Made by a program: the position numbers and the translations under genes | Assembly (NCBI GenBank): GCA_021107605.1 | Contig: JAIOSN010000063.1 | Span: 1 to 6,077 of the forward strand | Reading direction: 5' to 3' | Length of the DNA: 6,077 nt | Origin: Anaerolineae bacterium | GTDB lineage: Bacteria; Chloroflexota; Anaerolineae; B4-G1; SLSP01 | The notes under the pieces: generated by a model | Databases searched by the model: none | What the model was told of the DNA's origin: nothing | The model's input: the letters and a program-made list of their open reading frames with translations, nothing else | In this document: in pieces, positions 1 to 5,471 of the stretch | Numbering within the stretch: the stretch's first letter is position 1 | Layout of the letters: each line of letters begins with the position of its first letter

Positions 1-5
1 ACCTC

Positions 6-1388
6 TTACTGGAGTTCCATTCTCCCCTCGCTGCGAGTGTAATCCTCCGAACTGTTATTGTAGACATAGGAGACGGTGCCGGAGACCACGGTGTTATGAC
101 CGTTGTAGCCGTTGGTATGCCAGGAAAGATAGATAGCGTCCTCTTCCACGCCACGATGTTGCCAGCGGGCATACATCGGACGGGCAGTCACGTCACTGAA
201 ATAAGGCCACTCCTCACGGTCTAACCCCATCCACTGGCTGTAATAAAATGTCGCCGTCTCCCACCAGGGCTTATCGGGCGGTGTCGTCGCCGTCGTGCTG
301 ATGGGTTGGCCGGCGCCCGCCGTCAGATCGTTGAACTGCCCGCCACCCAAGCGCAGCGCGTCGGCGATGAGGTAGTCACCCGCAACCGACGAATGGTTAT
401 CCAATGTGACCGTCAGGGGACCGGTGTAGCAGGGGAACGTGCCCAAATAACGCCAGCTCTCCGGGCGGATGCGTTGGTCGAGGTATACCGGTGAGCAGCC
501 GCCCGCGTGGTGGATGATGTAGTGGGCGTCGCGCGCGCGGTTAAGATCGGAATCCACCCAGGCGTAGAGCGCGTAATTTCCCCGCTGCGGAACCGTCAAC
601 GTCCAGGTAGCGGTGGCGGTCGCCATCTCGGTGACGGTGCGGGCAAAGCGATAGCTGCCCCCGGCATAACCGGTGAGCATACTGGTGTACCAAGAGCCGC
701 TCTCCGTGTAGGTGGTCAAGTCGTCGTTATCGGCGATGATGCGGGCCGCGTTCCAATCACGTTCGCGCACGGGGATCACCGTGGCGCCGGCGTTCTCCAG
801 GTAGGGAATGAGAAATTGCGTCACAACCTCAGCATTGTTATGATCCTCAATAATTTCCTCGTAAGGCGGGCGTTGTGCCCGCCAGGCCGTACCGTTCCAC
901 TGCCAACCGTGCCCCGCGCTGACGTAGACGGTCTTGCCGGCCAGCGAGCGCGGAAACGTCGCGGCCCAGGGCGCAACGGCCGGCGTCAAGCGCGGAACCT
1001 CCGTCTGCCCCGTGACATGGGGCGCCGGGCGTGGCAAAAAATCGGAGAGCGGGCGGCACTCGCCGCTCGCCGGGTCGCGCGCCAGGACATGGAGCACGCG
1101 CCACTCCAACGGCATGAGCGCGCGGGCCACCGTCTCCTCGACCTCTTCCGCGCCTAAGCCCTCGGCGGCTTGCAAGACCGCCGGCGTGACATCCAGACAG
1201 ATCGCTAGAGTGCTACTGGTAACTTGCACAGACTCGACCGGCCAGGGAAGCGGTTCATTATCCACCAGAGAAAAAAACTGCGCACGCAAATCTGGGCCAG
1301 CAGGCGCAGCCCCTGTCGCCAGCCCCCACACTCCCAAAAAGAGCACTGCTACTAACACGGACAACCCACATTTGATCAGACGTTGCAT
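6..1388 (-). CDS. Secreted N-acetylmuramoyl-L-alanine amidase (amidase_3-like) with inserted golvesin C-terminal-like domain; C-terminus probably lost
   Basis: Probable zinc peptidoglycan amidase that cleaves the bond between N-acetylmuramic acid and L-Ala, acting outside the membrane. Residues 1-27 form a signal peptide (MQRLIKCGLS, hydrophobic core, then ATGAAPA). Residues 151-210 hold the first half of the amidase_3 fold: GKTVYVSAGHG with zinc-ligand candidate H160, then E181 in IIEDHNNAEVV. Residues about 211-350 match a golvesin C-terminal-like beta-sandwich (ADNDD, GSWY, GGSYRFA, ATATWTLTVPQRGNYALYAW, WRYLGTF, DYLIADALRL). The amidase fold resumes near 372-445 with the third ligand candidate H424 in YLSWHTNG. 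The protein ends at MELQ, about 36 residues after H424, before the C-terminal segment that carries the catalytic Glu in this family, so it is probably truncated or frameshifted. The start is supported by an AGGAGGG Shine-Dalgarno (1394-1400) 5 nt before the ATG. The zinc roles come from family knowledge. Confidence 0.8.
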   Translation of the reverse strand: MQRLIKCGLSVLVAVLFLGVWGLATGAAPAGPDLRAQFFSLVDNEPLPWPVESVQVTSSTLAICLDVTPAVLQAAEGLGAEEVEETVARALMPLEWRVLHVLARDPASGECRPLSDFLPRPAPHVTGQTEVPRLTPAVAPWAATFPRSLAGKTVYVSAGHGWQWNGTAWRAQRPPYEEIIEDHNNAEVVTQFLIPYLENAGATVIPVRERDWNAARIIADNDDLTTYTESGSWYTSMLTGYAGGSYRFARTVTEMATATATWTLTVPQRGNYALYAWVDSDLNRARDAHYIIHHAGGCSPVYLDQRIRPESWRYLGTFPCYTGPLTVTLDNHSSVAGDYLIADALRLGGGQFNDLTAGAGQPISTTATTPPDKPWWETATFYYSQWMGLDREEWPYFSDVTARPMYARWQHRGVEEDAIYLSWHTNGYNGHNTVVSGTVSYVYNNSSEDYTRSEGRMELQ

Positions 1389-1412
1389 GACAACCCTCCT
1401 ATGAAAATCCTC

Positions 1413-1576
1413 ACCGCAGAAGACGCTGAGAGAAGAAAATTTAAATTTGTAATCTGTGTGCCCCGTAGCGAAATGCAGCCAAGTTAGCTCTCCATCAAGA
1501 CGCCAAGGCGCTAAGAAAAGAATCTAATTCCTGCAGGTTGGTTTTCAAATCTTTGCGCCTTTGTGCCTTTGTGGTA
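1413..1576. repeat. Eroded intergenic inverted repeat
   Basis: Part of the 345-bp gap between two divergent genes. A segment starting accgcagaagacgctgag (1413-1430) is followed by arms gacgccaaggcgctaaga (1499-1516) and tctttgcgcctttgtgcc (1550-1567), which are complementary at 14 of 18 positions. The right arm runs on into ctttgtggt (1568-1576). I know similar 'caaaggcgcaaag' palindromes as dispersed non-coding repeats in Chloroflexi and some other phyla. Copies elsewhere in this genome cannot be seen here. No open frame of note lies in it. Confidence 0.55.
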
Positions 1577-1608
1577 AAAACCTTGTTTTTTCAGTAGACT
1601 CGATTTTC

Positions 1609-1617
1609 AGTATACCA
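1609..1617 (-). promoter_or_regulatory. Possible extended -10 promoter for the amidase gene
   Basis: On the minus strand the sequence reads TGGTATACT, an extended -10 (TGn) followed by a 5/6 match to TATAAT. No good -35 element lies upstream of it. It would give a leader of about 210 nt that runs through the eroded repeat at 1413-1576. Weak and sequence-only. Confidence 0.3.
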
Positions 1618-1637
1618 TATTCTTACCTAGGAAAAGT

Positions 1638-1665
1638 TTGTCTACCCTTACCGTTGTGTTAAAAT
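1638..1665 (+). promoter_or_regulatory. Possible sigma70-type promoter for the deaminase gene
   Basis: TTGTCT (1638-1643) and TAAAAT (1660-1665) are separated by 16 bp and match the -35 and -10 consensus at 4/6 and 5/6 positions. Transcription would begin around 1672, inside the 15-bp tandem repeat, giving a leader of about 60 nt. This is a modest match in an AT-rich stretch. Confidence 0.35.
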
Positions 1666-1669
1666 TATT

Positions 1670-1723
1670 AGACTGCCGACTACCAGACTAAAGACCACCA
1701 GACTAACGACTATTAGACTAACC
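1670..1723 (+). repeat. 15-bp tandem repeat, about 3.5 copies, abutting a ribosome binding site
   Basis: Copies are AGACTGCCGACTACC (1670-1684), AGACTAAAGACCACC (1685-1699), AGACTAACGACTATT (1700-1714) and a partial AGACTAACC (1715-1723). Each unit is itself two halves of 7 and 8 bp built on (A/C)GACTA. The array ends directly at the GGAGG (1724-1728) of the deaminase gene, so it would form most of that mRNA's 5' leader. Function unknown. Confidence 0.8.
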
Positions 1724-1733
1724 GGAGGAAAAT

Positions 1734-3086
1734 ATGAGTACGCTACTAATCAAGCACGCCACGCAGCTAGTTACTATGGATGATGGCCGTCACCGCATTG
1801 ACGATGGAGCTCTTTTCATCCGCAATAATGTGATTGCAGCGGTGGGGCCGACCAGGGAGTTGCCCACGGAGGCCGACCGCGTAATTGACGCCAGCGGGAT
1901 GGTGCTGCTGCCCGGCCTGGTCAACACGCACCACCACCTCTACCAAACGTTGACGCGCAACGTGCCCGCCGCGCAGGACGTGGTGCTCTTCAAATGGCTC
2001 CAGACGCTCTATCCGATCTGGGCGGGACTGGATAGCGAGGCGATTTACGTGAGCGCGCAGGTGGGGCTGGCGGAGTTGCTCCTCTCCGGCACGACGACCG
2101 TGGCCGACCATCTCTACATCTACCCTAATGATGCCCGTCTGGATGATGAGATCCGTGCCGCGCAGGAGTTAGGGGTGCGGATACGCGCCACGCGCGGCTC
2201 GATGAGCTTGGGAGAGAGCGCTGGCGGCTTGCCGCCGGATTGCGTGGTGGAAGATGAGGAATTCATCCTGCGCGATACGCGCCGCGTCATTGAGGAGTAT
2301 CACGAAGCGGAACCTTACGGGATGGTGCAGATCGCCGTCGCGCCCTGTTCCCCCTTCTCCGTGACGGAGGATCTGATGCGTGAATCGGCCAAATTGGCGC
2401 GCGCCTACGGTGTCCAACTGCACACCCATCTGGCAGAGACCCAGGATGAGGAGGCGTTCTGCCTGGAGATCGCGGGGAAACGTCCGCTGGCTTACGTCGA
2501 GTCGTTGGGCTGGATAGGGGACGATGTCTGGTTCGCGCACGGCGTCCACATCAACGCAGAGGAGATCCAACGCCTGGCAGAGACGCACACGGGCGTGGCC
2601 CACTGTCCCAGCAGCAATATGCGGCTGGCCTCCGGCATCGCGCCCATCCGCGCCTATCTGGATGCCGGCGTGCCGGTGGGGATCGCGGTAGATGGTTCCG
2701 CCAGCAATGATGGCTCACATCTGCTCCAAGAAGCGCGAATGGCGTTGTTGCTGCAACGGGTGACAGGGAACCCGGCCGGTCTCACCGCCGAGGAGGCGCT
2801 CTGGATCAGCACACGCGGCGGCGCAGAAGTGTTGGGCCGCGACGATATCGGGCAACTCGCGCCCGGCATGGCCGCCGACTTCATCGGCTTGCGGCTAGAT
2901 ACGGTGGGGTTCGCCGGCGGCGCCGTCCACGATCCCCTGGCCGCGACCATCTTCTGCCAACCTTCTACAGTGGATCTCTCCGTCATCAACGGGCAGATCG
3001 TGATCGAGGAGGGGCAGCTATTGACCATCGACTTGCCGCCGGTCATCGAGCGGCACAATGAGATCGCGCGGAAATTGGTGAGATAA
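1734..3086 (+). CDS. Amidohydrolase, probable 8-oxoguanine deaminase (cytosine/guanine deaminase-like superfamily)
   Basis: Cytosolic zinc deaminase of the COG0402 amidohydrolase group, most like 8-oxoguanine deaminases, which convert 8-oxoguanine to urate and ammonia. The hydroxyatrazine ethylaminohydrolase (AtzB) and guanine deaminase families are close alternatives, so the substrate is inferred. The 450-residue length fits the family. Residues 1-58 and about 380-445 form the small composite beta domain around a TIM barrel. Visible active-site residues are the HxH metal pair H66/H68 (PGLVNTHHHLYQT), H232 and catalytic E235 in HTHLAET, H269 in FAHG, and metal-ligand D320 in AVDGSASND. CPSSNMRLASG (291-301) is a typical substrate-loop region. 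All key residues are intact. The ATG is preceded by GGAGG (1724-1728), 5 nt away, and no in-frame alternative is needed. It appears monocistronic: the next gene is a tRNA 337 bp on. No U-tract terminator is obvious after the stop. Confidence 0.88.
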   Translation: MSTLLIKHATQLVTMDDGRHRIDDGALFIRNNVIAAVGPTRELPTEADRVIDASGMVLLPGLVNTHHHLYQTLTRNVPAAQDVVLFKWLQTLYPIWAGLDSEAIYVSAQVGLAELLLSGTTTVADHLYIYPNDARLDDEIRAAQELGVRIRATRGSMSLGESAGGLPPDCVVEDEEFILRDTRRVIEEYHEAEPYGMVQIAVAPCSPFSVTEDLMRESAKLARAYGVQLHTHLAETQDEEAFCLEIAGKRPLAYVESLGWIGDDVWFAHGVHINAEEIQRLAETHTGVAHCPSSNMRLASGIAPIRAYLDAGVPVGIAVDGSASNDGSHLLQEARMALLLQRVTGNPAGLTAEEALWISTRGGAEVLGRDDIGQLAPGMAADFIGLRLDTVGFAGGAVHDPLAATIFCQPSTVDLSVINGQIVIEEGQLLTIDLPPVIERHNEIARKLVR

Positions 3087-3112
3087 TTACTACCGAGAAG
3101 AAAAAGATTTGA

Positions 3113-3374
3113 GTGCGTTTCATTGCGAGTAAATTTCTGGTAGCGGGTGGCGTATTGCGTGTTGCGTGTTGCGTGAAGCTTCTCAAAATTCAAGAGCGGA
3201 CGCAGATTCGCGCAGATAAATACTGATTTATTGTTTTTAATCTGCGAGCGCAGCCGGCGTTTATCTGCGGCCCCTCTCAAGTTTAGCCAGCTGCCTGAGT
3301 TGCATATCATACAAGTAACAACGGAACACGCAACACGCAACCCAGACAGAGCTCTCAACTCGTTTGAAACGCAC
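3113..3374. repeat. Nested (concentric) inverted repeats in a 337-bp non-coding gap
   Basis: Three unrelated pairs of complementary arms sit one inside another. Outer: GTGCGTTTCA (3113-3122) with TGAAACGCAC (3365-3374), extended by CGAG (3126-3129) and CTCG (3359-3362). Middle: GTTGCGTGTTGCGTG (3161-3175) with CACGCAACACGCAAC (3327-3341), a perfect 15-bp match made of tandem TTGCGTG heptamers (three on the left, two on the right). Inner: CGCAGATAAA (3211-3220) with TTTATCTGCG (3260-3269), plus CGCAGATT (3201-3208) with AATCTGCG (3239-3246). The centres lie within about 11 bp of each other. I see no coding sequence in 3087-3423. Confidence 0.75.
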
Positions 3375-3384
3375 CCAAAAGATA

Positions 3385-3412
3385 TTGCCACGAGTCACCA
3401 TCATGGTATAAT
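3385..3412 (+). promoter_or_regulatory. Promoter of the tRNA-Ser gene
   Basis: TTGCCA (3385-3390) is a 5/6 match to the -35 box. TATAAT (3407-3412) is a perfect -10 box, and the spacer is 16 bp. A TG one base before it (TGGTATAAT) makes an extended -10. Transcription should start near 3419-3420, leaving only about 4 nt of leader before the mature tRNA at 3424. This is the best promoter in the window. Confidence 0.8.
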
Positions 3413-3423
3413 GCGACCTCACT

Positions 3424-3511
3424 GGAGGGATGCCAGAGTCGGCCGAATGGGGCGGTCTCGAAAACCGCTGTAGCCGCAAGGCTACCGTGGGTTCGAATCC
3501 CACTCCCTCCG
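3424..3511 (+). tRNA. tRNA-Ser, anticodon CGA
   Basis: An 88-nt class II tRNA. The acceptor arm GGAGGGA (3424-3430) pairs with TCCCTCC (3504-3510), with discriminator G at 3511 as expected for serine. The anticodon stem is GCGGT/ACCGC (3452-3456/3464-3468) with loop CTCGAAA, giving anticodon CGA at 3459-3461, which reads UCG. The long variable arm TAGCC-GCAA-GGCTA is the serine/leucine/tyrosine hallmark. The T arm is GTGGG-TTCGAAT-CCCAC (3487-3503). The genome has CCT after the discriminator, so CCA is not encoded and must be added enzymatically. It has its own strong promoter immediately upstream and no tRNA neighbours here. Confidence 0.97.
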
Positions 3512-3523
3512 CCTACGGCGGTT

Positions 3524-3619
3524 TACGCCAGCAGAAAGACCGTTGCACTCCGAGGAAGTAAAACTCCTCCCAGGAATGCAGCGGTCTCATCTTATTTTGG
3601 GTATCTGGGACTTGGCGTA
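3524..3619. repeat. Long structured inverted repeat downstream of tRNA-Ser
   Basis: An outer arm TACGCCA (3524-3530) is exactly complementary to TGGCGTA (3613-3619). Inside it, AGACCGTTGCA (3537-3547) pairs over 11 bp (one G-U) with TGCAGCGGTCT (3577-3587). The stem can continue through TCC/GGA and GAGGA/TCCTC, with a 3-nt bulge, to an 8-nt loop near 3557-3564. It begins 12 nt after the tRNA. No T-run follows the stem directly, so it is not a classical intrinsic terminator. It may be a transcript-end structure, a small RNA or a repeat element. Confidence 0.6.
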
Positions 3620-3634
3620 GTCAAGCCACAATTA

Positions 3635-3685
3635 ACCACGGATTTCACGAATTAGCACGGAAAAAAAATCAGTGCAATCTGTGGT
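3635..3685. repeat. Intergenic palindrome upstream of the acetyltransferase gene
   Basis: ACCACGGATT (3635-3644) faces AATCTGTGGT (3676-3685), 9 of 10 positions complementary with the tenth a G-U pair in RNA. GCAC/GTGC (3655-3658/3672-3675) lies inside around an A-rich centre. 'Accacggatt ... aatctgtggt' palindromes are familiar to me as dispersed intergenic repeats in Chloroflexi-type genomes. It lies 38 bp before the acetyltransferase start and could form a leader hairpin. No clear promoter for that gene is visible. Confidence 0.55.
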
Positions 3686-3723
3686 GAAAAATTTACGTCG
3701 CGGTACACCCACAAGGAGCAATC

Positions 3724-4206
3724 ATGAAGTTGCCTATCCGCACGCTACAACCACCAGAATTTGAAGAGTTCATGCAGTTCATGGAACGCGCCTACGGGCA
3801 TTCCAGAGGATTTTTCCAGCGAGCGTACCCACACCTCTACCAACCCACGCCGGAGAAATGCGCCACATATTACGTAATTGAGAAAGATGGCGAGATTCTC
3901 TCTCACGTGGGGCTTTACCCCATCCGGATAGTGACGGCGGGCGTGGAATTAACGGTGGGAGGCATCGGCGGCGTAGCCACGCTCCCTGCTGCACGCGGAC
4001 GTGGGTACATGACCCAGCTTTTGCGACACGTCATTGGGGAGATGCGCGCGCAAGCATATCCACTCTCGTGGCTGGGCGGGGACCGGCAGCGTTACAACGC
4101 CTACGGCTGGGAGCTGGCGTCAAGCTCTTACCAGCTGACCTTCTCCCGTCGCTCGTTGAGCTGGGGACAGGCCACGCCCACGCCAATTGAAGAGGTGTTA
4201 CCGTAG
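3724..4206 (+). CDS. Eis-like GNAT N-acetyltransferase, N-terminal part (ended by in-frame TAG)
   Basis: Carries the acetyl-CoA-binding GNAT domain of an Eis-family (COG4552-like) acetyltransferase, which would transfer acetyl groups to amines of a small molecule or peptide in the cytosol. Visible features are an N-terminal substrate segment (PPEFEEFMQFMERAYG), the beta4 strand VGGIGGVATLP (78-88), the motif A pyrophosphate loop RGRGY (91-95) followed by helix MTQLLRHVIGEM, and YNAYGWE (124-130), the usual beta6/7 'Y..fGW' motif. AAGGAG (3713-3718), 5 nt before the ATG, supports the start. At 160 residues it ends with TAG (4204-4206), but the same frame stays open for 211 more codons, which encode the rest of the expected protein. 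The GNAT part may fold alone, but Eis proteins are normally about 400 residues, so this is most likely half of a disrupted gene. Confidence 0.8.
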   Translation: MKLPIRTLQPPEFEEFMQFMERAYGHSRGFFQRAYPHLYQPTPEKCATYYVIEKDGEILSHVGLYPIRIVTAGVELTVGGIGGVATLPAARGRGYMTQLLRHVIGEMRAQAYPLSWLGGDRQRYNAYGWELASSSYQLTFSRRSLSWGQATPTPIEEVLP

Positions 4207-4215
4207 AAAGCCGTG
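4204..4215 (+). other. In-frame amber codon and possible GTG restart joining two halves of one gene
   Basis: In the frame opened at 3724, codons run VLP-TAG-K-A-V(GTG)-EHISQF. There is no frameshift: the downstream half is in exactly the same frame. A CAG-to-TAG change would explain it simply. A GTG at 4213 lies 6 nt past the stop, close enough for termination-reinitiation, but no well-placed Shine-Dalgarno precedes it (AAGAGGTG at 4190-4197 is 15 nt away). Confidence 0.75.
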
Positions 4216-4842
4216 GAACATATCTCCCAGTTCATGCCCCATCCCCAACGCCGCCCGGAACTAGAGAGCCAATTGCGCAAAGCAGATTTGCGGGTCTGGG
4301 TCTCCACCACTGGTTACGCCATCGCTCAAGGACAGGAGAGGCAGCGGATAAAGCTGGTAGAGCTGGTCTCCGCGTCTGGCAACGAGAGCGGGTTAATTTC
4401 CGCCGTGCTAGAGTGGAACTTTGGCGAACGTCTCACCTGGGAGCTCTCCGCGTGGGATGAGGCACGGCTGGCGCGGCTTATGCCTTACGCCGCCGGCTGG
4501 AAAGCCAGCGCACGGGGCATGTATCGTATCAACGAGCTAACCCAACTGCTCCAACAGGCGGGACATTTTTTGCAGGAACGCGCCGCCGGAGTGCGAGACT
4601 TCGCCCTGACTCTGGGCATCCGCGAGCATGACCGCCTCACGACCACCACCATCGCCGTCCAGGCGGGCACACTGCAGATCCGCTCTGGACGGCACGCCCC
4701 AAGTTATATCGAGCTCTCCCCCATCACCGCCGCGCGGTTGGTACTGGGAGGGCCGCCGATTCCAGAGTTATCATCGATTCCAGTGGGATTACGGACGTTA
4801 TTACCGCTCCCGGTCTACGTCCCGCCGCTGGATTACGTGTAA
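4213..4842 (+). CDS. Eis-like acetyltransferase, C-terminal part (second GNAT-like region plus SCP2-like domain)
   Basis: Continues the acetyltransferase after the TAG. From the GTG at 4213 it has 209 residues. Residues about 20-80 fit the second, degenerate GNAT-like region of Eis proteins (ADLRVWVSTTGYAIAQG, KLVELVSASG, LISAVLEWNF). Residues about 98-209 fit the sterol-carrier-protein-like C-terminal domain: ARGMYRINELTQLLQQ, where the family has a 'mvRivdv...L' start, then alternating beta strands and the terminal LPLPVYVPPLDYV. In Eis the C-terminal carboxylate reaches the active site. It has no acetyl-CoA motif, so alone it should be inactive. It probably functions only if joined to, or co-folded with, the upstream half. 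The true start is uncertain: in-frame ATG at 4234 is an alternative, and the segment may not be translated separately at all. MgtC follows 21 bp later. Confidence 0.7.
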   Translation: MEHISQFMPHPQRRPELESQLRKADLRVWVSTTGYAIAQGQERQRIKLVELVSASGNESGLISAVLEWNFGERLTWELSAWDEARLARLMPYAAGWKASARGMYRINELTQLLQQAGHFLQERAAGVRDFALTLGIREHDRLTTTTIAVQAGTLQIRSGRHAPSYIELSPITAARLVLGGPPIPELSSIPVGLRTLLPLPVYVPPLDYV

Positions 4843-4863
4843 GTGGTAAAGTGAGGAGAGCTA

Positions 4864-5310
4864 ATGTACATCAATGATTGGACAGTTTTGTGGCGAATTG
4901 TAGGCGCGGCTCTGATGGGTGCAATTGTAGGATATGAGCGCGAAAAGGAGGATAAACCGGCCGGCTTGCGAACCATCATGTTGGTAACTACCGGGGCCGC
5001 GATGGCGATGCTGATGGCGCAACGCTTGCCGGCATTCCTGATGATTGAGCCAGAAGTCGCGCTATCCATGAATCCCACCCGCGTGCTGGCAGCGTTGATT
5101 CAGGGCGTGGGCTTTCTGGGGGCCGGCACGATCTTTATGCACCGCAGTACCGTTTACGGCTTGACTACCGCAGCCGCCGTCTGGGCGATGGCGATGGTGG
5201 GCACAGCGGTAGGAGTGGGAGATTGGACGCTGGCTCTAATGGGCACAGCGGTTGTCTACTTCATCCTGCGGATCTTGGGCCGGCTCATGGGGCGGTTTTC
5301 GCATAAATGA
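4864..5310 (+). CDS. MgtC/SapB-family inner-membrane protein, short form
   Basis: Integral membrane protein with the conserved N-terminal MgtC domain. Family hallmarks are all visible: GAIVGYERE (19-27), KPAGLRTIMLVTTGAA (31-46), PTRVLAALIQGVGFLGAGTI (71-90) and GLTTAAAVWAMA (99-110). Hydrophobic segments lie near 9-23, 37-51, 73-91, 103-118 and 121-137. At 148 residues it lacks the roughly 80-residue ACT-like cytoplasmic domain of Salmonella MgtC (about 230 residues) and matches the common short SapB form. MgtC proteins are linked to growth in low Mg2+ and to control of F1Fo ATP synthase in pathogens; the role here is not known. GAGGAG (4853-4858), 5 nt before the ATG, gives a clear start. 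The 21-bp gap to the acetyltransferase suggests one transcript. Confidence 0.92.
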   Translation: MYINDWTVLWRIVGAALMGAIVGYEREKEDKPAGLRTIMLVTTGAAMAMLMAQRLPAFLMIEPEVALSMNPTRVLAALIQGVGFLGAGTIFMHRSTVYGLTTAAAVWAMAMVGTAVGVGDWTLALMGTAVVYFILRILGRLMGRFSHK

Positions 5311-5385
5311 TGTGCTGCCGCTCCTAGTAACCGCGAAATCCTCTAACAATAGCCGTTGGGCCAGGGCAGTCGCCAGACAGCACCT

Positions 5386-5416
5386 GCGTGCCCCGCGCAC
5401 AGAGCGCGGAGCACGC
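5386..5416. repeat. GC-rich hairpin after the MgtC gene
   Basis: GCGTGC (5386-5391) pairs with GCACGC (5411-5416), and CCGCGC (5393-5398) pairs with GCGCGG (5404-5409) around loop ACAGA. That makes a 12-bp stem with one C-A mismatch. It sits 75 bp after the MgtC stop. No T-tract follows, so a standard intrinsic terminator is not supported, although so stable a hairpin could affect elongation or protect the mRNA 3' end. Confidence 0.6.
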
Positions 5417-5455
5417 CCCTTCGACCCGGTTCAGGGCAAGCTGCTCAGAATGACA
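5417..5455. repeat. Segment resembling a dispersed 'CCCTTCGAC...CTCAGAATGACA' intergenic repeat
   Basis: Immediately after the hairpin the sequence reads cccttcgacccggttcaggg, then caagctgctcagaatgacaa. I recognise this string type as a frequent dispersed intergenic repeat in many bacterial genomes, including Chloroflexi. It lies 17 bp before the next start codon. Copies elsewhere cannot be checked here. The rest of 5311-5471 shows no gene. Confidence 0.45.
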
Positions 5456-5471
5456 AATCGGGACCGAAATC

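Noticed and set aside
507..1157. A long plus-strand open frame (216 codons), with others at 306-494 and 934-1404
   Set aside because: They lie antisense to the well-supported amidase gene, encode Arg/Gly/Ala-rich products with no domain, and lack good ribosome binding sites.
3155..3175. Tandem TTGCGTG units as a possible CRISPR or direct-repeat array
   Set aside because: The unit is 7 bp, contiguous and without spacers, with a mirror-image arm at 3327-3340. It is part of an inverted repeat, and no cas gene is present.
2654..3391. A 245-codon minus-strand frame, and another at 2169-2603
   Set aside because: Antisense to the deaminase and running through the nested repeats; the composition is unlike a real protein and no motif is visible.
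3231..3503. Frames over the tRNA region on both strands (3231-3473 plus, 3261-3503 minus)
   Set aside because: They overlap the tRNA and the repeats. The minus-strand one starts MGFEPT, a typical false translation of a tRNA T arm.
3537..3600. Intrinsic terminator for the tRNA
   Set aside because: The stem is strong, but the following catcttattttgggt has no continuous T-run adjacent to it.
3424..3723. tRNA-Ser as an integration (att) site
   Set aside because: No integrase gene and no direct repeat of the tRNA 3' end are present downstream in the window.
4204..4206. TAG read as pyrrolysine
   Set aside because: No PYLIS-like context or pyl gene is visible, Eis enzymes do not use pyrrolysine, and a simple nonsense change explains it.
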